NCBI RefSeq assembly: GCF_046348265.1
Contig: NZ_JAXMEO010000011.1
Strand: one strand, 5' to 3'
DNA: 64,000 nt
DNA from: Pelomonas sp937871895
GTDB lineage: Bacteria > Pseudomonadota > Gammaproteobacteria > Burkholderiales > Burkholderiaceae_C
Positions 60,719 through 64,000 of this stretch are shown here, in pieces. The notes under the pieces are model-generated. The model saw nothing but the letters and a program-made list of their open reading frames with translations, was not told the DNA's origin and searched no databases. Both the position numbers and the translations under genes were made by a program. Numbering within the stretch: position 1 is the stretch's first letter; the number at the start of each line of letters is the position of its first letter.

Positions 60719-61209
60719 CGCAAGCCCACCATCTCGCCACGCAGCGGATCGAGACGCCTTTGGGCCCGCTGCTCGCCGCGCGCAGCCGTCGCGGTCTGTC
60801 GGGCCTGTGGTTCGACGGCCAGCGGCATCACCCGGGCCTGGCGGATCTCCCCTCGGCAGAACCAGGCGACGAAGTCATGCTGGCTACCCGTCAGGCGCTG
60901 CAGGCTTACTTCGAGGGCCGCGCCTGGGCGCTACCGCCGCTTGACCTGGCCGGCACGCCCTTCCAGCAGCGCGTGTGGCAGGCCTTGCTGAGCATCCCGC
61001 CGGGGCGGCTGGAGCGCTATGGGCGCCTGGCCGAGCAGCTCGGCCGGCCGCAGGCAGCCCGGGCTGTGGGCGCGGCGGTGGGGCGCAACCCGGTCTCGGT
61101 GCTGGTGCCTTGCCACCGCGTGGTGGGGGCGGATGGCAGCCTCACGGGCTATGCCGGGGGCCTGGCCCGCAAGCGCGCCTTGCTGCAGCTTGAGGGAGCC
61201 CTAGCTTGA
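60715..61209 (+). CDS. ogt: Methylated-DNA--protein-cysteine methyltransferase
   Basis: A 164-residue suicide O6-alkylguanine repair protein. The active-site cysteine is in VPCHRVVGADG (C133) and the helix-turn-helix region RYGRLAEQLGRPQAARAVG precedes it. ATG 60715 overlaps the glycosylase stop and has GGAG seven bases upstream. It completes an adaptive-response unit with the upstream Ada-AlkA fusion. Confidence 0.95.
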   Translation: MTQAHHLATQRIETPLGPLLAARSRRGLSGLWFDGQRHHPGLADLPSAEPGDEVMLATRQALQAYFEGRAWALPPLDLAGTPFQQRVWQALLSIPPGRLERYGRLAEQLGRPQAARAVGAAVGRNPVSVLVPCHRVVGADGSLTGYAGGLARKRALLQLEGALA

Positions 61210-62087
61210 AGCCCTTGGACCTGCTTGAGCTGACCGTGTTGGCCGCCATCTGGGGCGCCTCGTTCTTGTTCATGCGCTTGGCGGTGCCGGAGTTCGGGCC
61301 CTTTGCGCTGGTCGCCGTGCGGCTGGGCGCCGCCAGTGCGGTGCTGCTGGCACTGCTGGCCTGGCGGCGGCAGTGGGCCGGCATGGCCCAGCATTGGCGA
61401 GCCTTGGTCTTCATTGGGGCGGTCAATAGCGCGGTGCCCTTTGTGCTGTTCTCGTACGCGGCGCTGTCGATCTCGGCCGGTTTGTCCAGCCTGCTCAACG
61501 CCACCGCGCCGCTCTGGACGGCCTTGGTGGCTTTCGTGTGGCTGCGCCAGACGCTGAGCCTGCTGCGCGCGCTGGGCTTGGTGCTGGGCTTTGTGGGCGT
61601 GGCCTTCCTGGCCTCTGACCAAGCCAGCTTCAAAGCTGGGGATGACCATGCGGGCCTGTGGGCCGTGGGGGCCTGCCTGGTGGCGACGCTGTGCTACGGC
61701 ATCTCGGCCAATGCCACGCGCCGCTACCTGGCCGCCGTGCCGGCGCTGACGGTGACGGCTGGCAGCCAGACCGCCGCGAGCCTGATGCTGCTGCCGCTGG
61801 CGGTGTGGCAATGGCCGCAAGCCATGCCAGGCCCGGCGGCCTGGGGCAGTGCGTTGTGCCTGGCCTTGGTGTGCACCGCCATCGCGCTGGTCATGTACTT
61901 CAGGCTGCTGCAGCGCGTCGGCCCCACACAGGCGGTGTCGGTCACCTTCCTGATCCCCGTGTTCGGGATGCTGTGGGGCGGGCTTTTCCTGCACGAGCAG
62001 GTCAGCGCCCGGATGCTTGCGGGCGGCGCGGTGGTGATGCTGGGCCTGGCGCTGGCCGTGGGGCTGATTGGTCCGAAGTCGCGCTGA
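61206..62087 (+). CDS. EamA/DMT-family transporter
   Basis: A 293-residue inner-membrane protein with about ten hydrophobic helices in two EamA repeats; the first begins LAAIWGASFLFMRLAVPEFG and the second LVATLCYGISANATRRYLA. TTG 61206 overlaps the ogt stop (TTGA), suggesting coupling. It exports an unknown metabolite and is not obviously tied to DNA repair. Confidence 0.88.
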   Translation: MKPLDLLELTVLAAIWGASFLFMRLAVPEFGPFALVAVRLGAASAVLLALLAWRRQWAGMAQHWRALVFIGAVNSAVPFVLFSYAALSISAGLSSLLNATAPLWTALVAFVWLRQTLSLLRALGLVLGFVGVAFLASDQASFKAGDDHAGLWAVGACLVATLCYGISANATRRYLAAVPALTVTAGSQTAASLMLLPLAVWQWPQAMPGPAAWGSALCLALVCTAIALVMYFRLLQRVGPTQAVSVTFLIPVFGMLWGGLFLHEQVSARMLAGGAVVMLGLALAVGLIGPKSR

Positions 62088-62154
62088 ATCCAGCGCTCAA
62101 TCCCCGCCGGTTTCCAAGGGCGCCGTGCGCGTGTTAGCTTTCGGCCTGCGCGGC

Positions 62155-62182
62155 TTGGTAGCGCTACCTGCAAGCGCTATCA
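62155..62182 (+). promoter_or_regulatory. Paired LacI-type operators before the beta-helix gene
   Basis: GGTAGCGCTACC at 62157-62168 is a perfect 12-bp palindrome. A second AGCGCT core lies at 62173-62178 inside CAAGCGCTATCA, 13 bp centre to centre. TGGTAGCGCTA-type palindromes are bound by LacI-family sugar regulators such as the XylR box of Xanthomonas. The pair ends 22 nt before the ATG. Confidence 0.6.
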
Positions 62183-62204
62183 GAATTCTTCCCACGGAGA
62201 CAGC

Positions 62205-64000
62205 ATGACGGCTTCAGCCCCTGACACCCACCCTTGCGCCCAGGCCCCCAGGGCCTGCGGGCACCGCATTCGCACCTGGCTGCTGGCCCTGACGGCCGGC
62301 CTGGCCTTTGGGGCTGGCGCCCAGCCCTCGGGCGGGCCGTATGGCCCGGTTGCCCAAAGCTACGCACTGCCCAAGGCCGCGCATGTGTTCGTCGTGGCGC
62401 CTGATGGCAAGGCCGATGCGGCCGGCACCGTGGCGGCGCCAACCACGCTGGAAGCGGCGGTGACGCGGGTCGTGACCGGTGACGCCATCGTGCTGCGCGG
62501 CGGCACCTACCGCACCGGCAGCCTGAAATTCAACCAAGGCATCACCTTGCAGCCCTACCTGGACGAGCAGCCGGTGCTCAAGGGCACCCAGCTCGCCACC
62601 ACCTGGGAGGCGCTGCCGCAGAACGTGTGGCGCACCAAGTGGAGCCAGCTCTTCCCGGCCCAGCCGCTGGGCTGGTGGCAACGCCGCAGCGAGGGCAAGC
62701 TGACGCCGCTGCACCGCTTCAACAACGACATGGTCTTCGTGGACGGCGAGCTGCTCGAATCCGCCGGCTGGGAAGGCGAACTCGGCCCCAAGACCTACTA
62801 CATCGACTACGCCAACGGCTATGTCTACCTGGGTTTCGACCCCAAGGGCAAGCAGGTCGAGATCACTGCGCATGATGTGGCTCTGCACCGCACCACGCGC
62901 GAGACCCATGGCAAGGCGCCTGACAAAAAGGGCCCGCAGATCCGGGGCCTGAGCTTCACCCAATACGCCTACCGCGCCATCGACATCGAAGGCCAGCGCC
63001 CCGCCGCCGGCCCGAACGAGGAGCCGACGGACGACCCCATCGGCCTCTCGCCCGAGTCGGCCCACGGCAAGGAGGTGGTGGGCACGCTGCTGGAGAACGT
63101 CAGCATCAGCTTCTGCTCGCGCGTGGCCGGTTACTTCCGGGGTGACAAGCTGGTGATCCGCAACTCGCTGATCAGCGACACCGGCACCGAGGGCATCTAT
63201 GTGATCGGTTCGTCCGACTCGCTGCTGGAGCGCAACCTGATTCGCCGCAACAACATCGAGCGGCTGACGGGCATCTTCCCGTCGGCGGTCAAGATCTTCA
63301 ACCAGTCCTACCGCGTGACGGTGCGTGACAACCTGATCGTCGAGCAGCCGCATTCCAACGCCGTCTGGTACGACGTGGGCAATGTCGAGGGCGTGTTCGT
63401 CAACAACCACATCGAGGGCGCCCAGGCCGGCCTGTTCTTCGAGATCTCGAAGGGCGTGGTGGTGGCGGGCAATGTCTTCGTCAACAACGAGGTGGGCATC
63501 CGCATCCTCAACAGCAGCGGCGCGCGGGTCTATCACAACACCTTCGTCAACTCGCCAGCGCTGTTTGCCCGTGACCCGCGCAGCAACATCGGCGACCACT
63601 TTGGCTGGCACCCGACGACCGGCCCCGGCGTGGACGAGCGCGTGGGCCATGTGTTCGAAGGCAATCTGATGGTGGCCGACAACGCGCCCGTCGCTGGACG
63701 CTGGAGCCCGCCGCGCCTGGCACTGCTGCGCTTCGAGCAGCCGCCCATGCTGTGCGGCAAGGTGACCGCCCCGATGTCCAGCAAGGTGGACGGCAATGTC
63801 TATGTGCGCATGGGCGCGGCCGAGGCCGCCAACCGGCCGCTGGTGTCCTGGGCCGCGGTGGCCGATGCCAACTGCATGAGCTTCTTCGACACCCTGGACG
63901 ACTTCCGCAAGGCAGTGCCCGGCGTCGAGGCCAAGGCGCGCGTCTTCATCAACCACAGCGGTGCCGTGTTCCGCAGCCCGGAGATGCGCCGCTTCGAGCC
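62205..64000 (+). CDS. Secreted right-handed parallel beta-helix protein (partial), possible polysaccharide lyase
   Basis: An open frame of 598 codons that runs off the right edge. ATG 62205 has GGAG upstream. A signal peptide (RTWLLALTAGLAFGAGA) is followed by a segment LEAAVTRVVTGDAIVLRGGTYR typical of PL6/chondroitinase-B-like proteins. Repeating strands with Asn ladders follow (VIRNSLISDTGTEGIYVIGS; GNVFVNNEVGIRILNSSG). It probably degrades or binds an extracellular acidic polysaccharide. The enzymatic class is inference. Confidence 0.85.
   Translation, partial: MTASAPDTHPCAQAPRACGHRIRTWLLALTAGLAFGAGAQPSGGPYGPVAQSYALPKAAHVFVVAPDGKADAAGTVAAPTTLEAAVTRVVTGDAIVLRGGTYRTGSLKFNQGITLQPYLDEQPVLKGTQLATTWEALPQNVWRTKWSQLFPAQPLGWWQRRSEGKLTPLHRFNNDMVFVDGELLESAGWEGELGPKTYYIDYANGYVYLGFDPKGKQVEITAHDVALHRTTRETHGKAPDKKGPQIRGLSFTQYAYRAIDIEGQRPAAGPNEEPTDDPIGLSPESAHGKEVVGTLLENVSISFCSRVAGYFRGDKLVIRNSLISDTGTEGIYVIGSSDSLLERNLIRRNNIERLTGIFPSAVKIFNQSYRVTVRDNLIVEQPHSNAVWYDVGNVEGVFVNNHIEGAQAGLFFEISKGVVVAGNVFVNNEVGIRILNSSGARVYHNTFVNSPALFARDPRSNIGDHFGWHPTTGPGVDERVGHVFEGNLMVADNAPVAGRWSPPRLALLRFEQPPMLCGKVTAPMSSKVDGNVYVRMGAAEAANRPLVSWAAVADANCMSFFDTLDDFRKAVPGVEAKARVFINHSGAVFRSPEMRRFE

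Overview
The window is GC-rich bacterial chromosome from a betaproteobacterium. The order thrS-infC-rpmI-rplT-pheS-pheT-ihfA-merR-tRNA-Pro, the parE/lytic transglycosylase/parC cluster, two PEP-CTERM proteins, BamC, WaaA and quinone-type PyrD point to Burkholderiales, probably the Leptothrix/Rubrivivax/Roseateles group. That placement is an inference from gene content and style. I see no rRNA, CRISPR array, prophage, plasmid functions or transposase. No stretch longer than about 220 bases lacks a gene.

Layout. 1-7.8 kb: a membrane-anchored patatin-like lipase (cut by the window start) faces a beta-oxidation operon (hydratase/dehydrogenase, thiolase, acyl-CoA dehydrogenase, thioesterase), with a palindromic operator at the operon promoter. 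8-9.3 kb: a secreted pectate lyase. 9.4-17.4 kb (minus strand): the translation operon thrS to ihfA, a MerR regulator and tRNA-Pro(GGG); thrS is preceded by a Thr-rich leader peptide and a terminator. 17.4-25.8 kb: patatin and TonB receptor, Tex, an FKBP isomerase, ribosomal oxygenase RoxA with a coupled unknown gene, and a small lipoprotein. 25.9-31.5 kb (minus): amidohydrolase, MFS transporter, a 39-residue membrane protein, a methyltransferase, dapA and bamC. 31.5-36.5 kb: topoisomerase IV genes with a lytic transglycosylase between them. 36.7-41.4 kb: a PEP-CTERM protein, rpiA, a DUF2141 protein, aroG and pyrD. 41.4-51.9 kb: a TolC-type channel and a surface-glycan neighbourhood: dTDP-sugar isomerase and aminotransferase, radical SAM/SPASM protein, methyltransferase, HAD phosphatase, ATP-grasp ligase, two glycosyltransferase-like proteins, and a desuccinylase/deacetylase pair. 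51.9-58.2 kb: a phytase-like esterase carrying an in-frame palindromic element, waaA, phosphomannomutase and a LytS/LytTR two-component pair. 58.3-64 kb: a second PEP-CTERM protein, AlkA/Ogt DNA-alkylation repair, a DMT transporter and a secreted beta-helix protein cut by the window end, with a LacI-type operator pair in front.

The strongest unusual observations are: (1) a 274-bp element that can fold as a three-way junction and sits in frame just after the signal peptide of the esterase; (2) a thrS attenuator with a 12-residue leader containing six threonines; (3) paired AGCGCT-centred operators before the beta-helix gene; (4) a compact, uncharacterised glycan-modification block at 44.4-51.9 kb; and (5) several genes whose apparent -10 box lies only 6-9 nt before the start codon, suggesting leaderless mRNAs.
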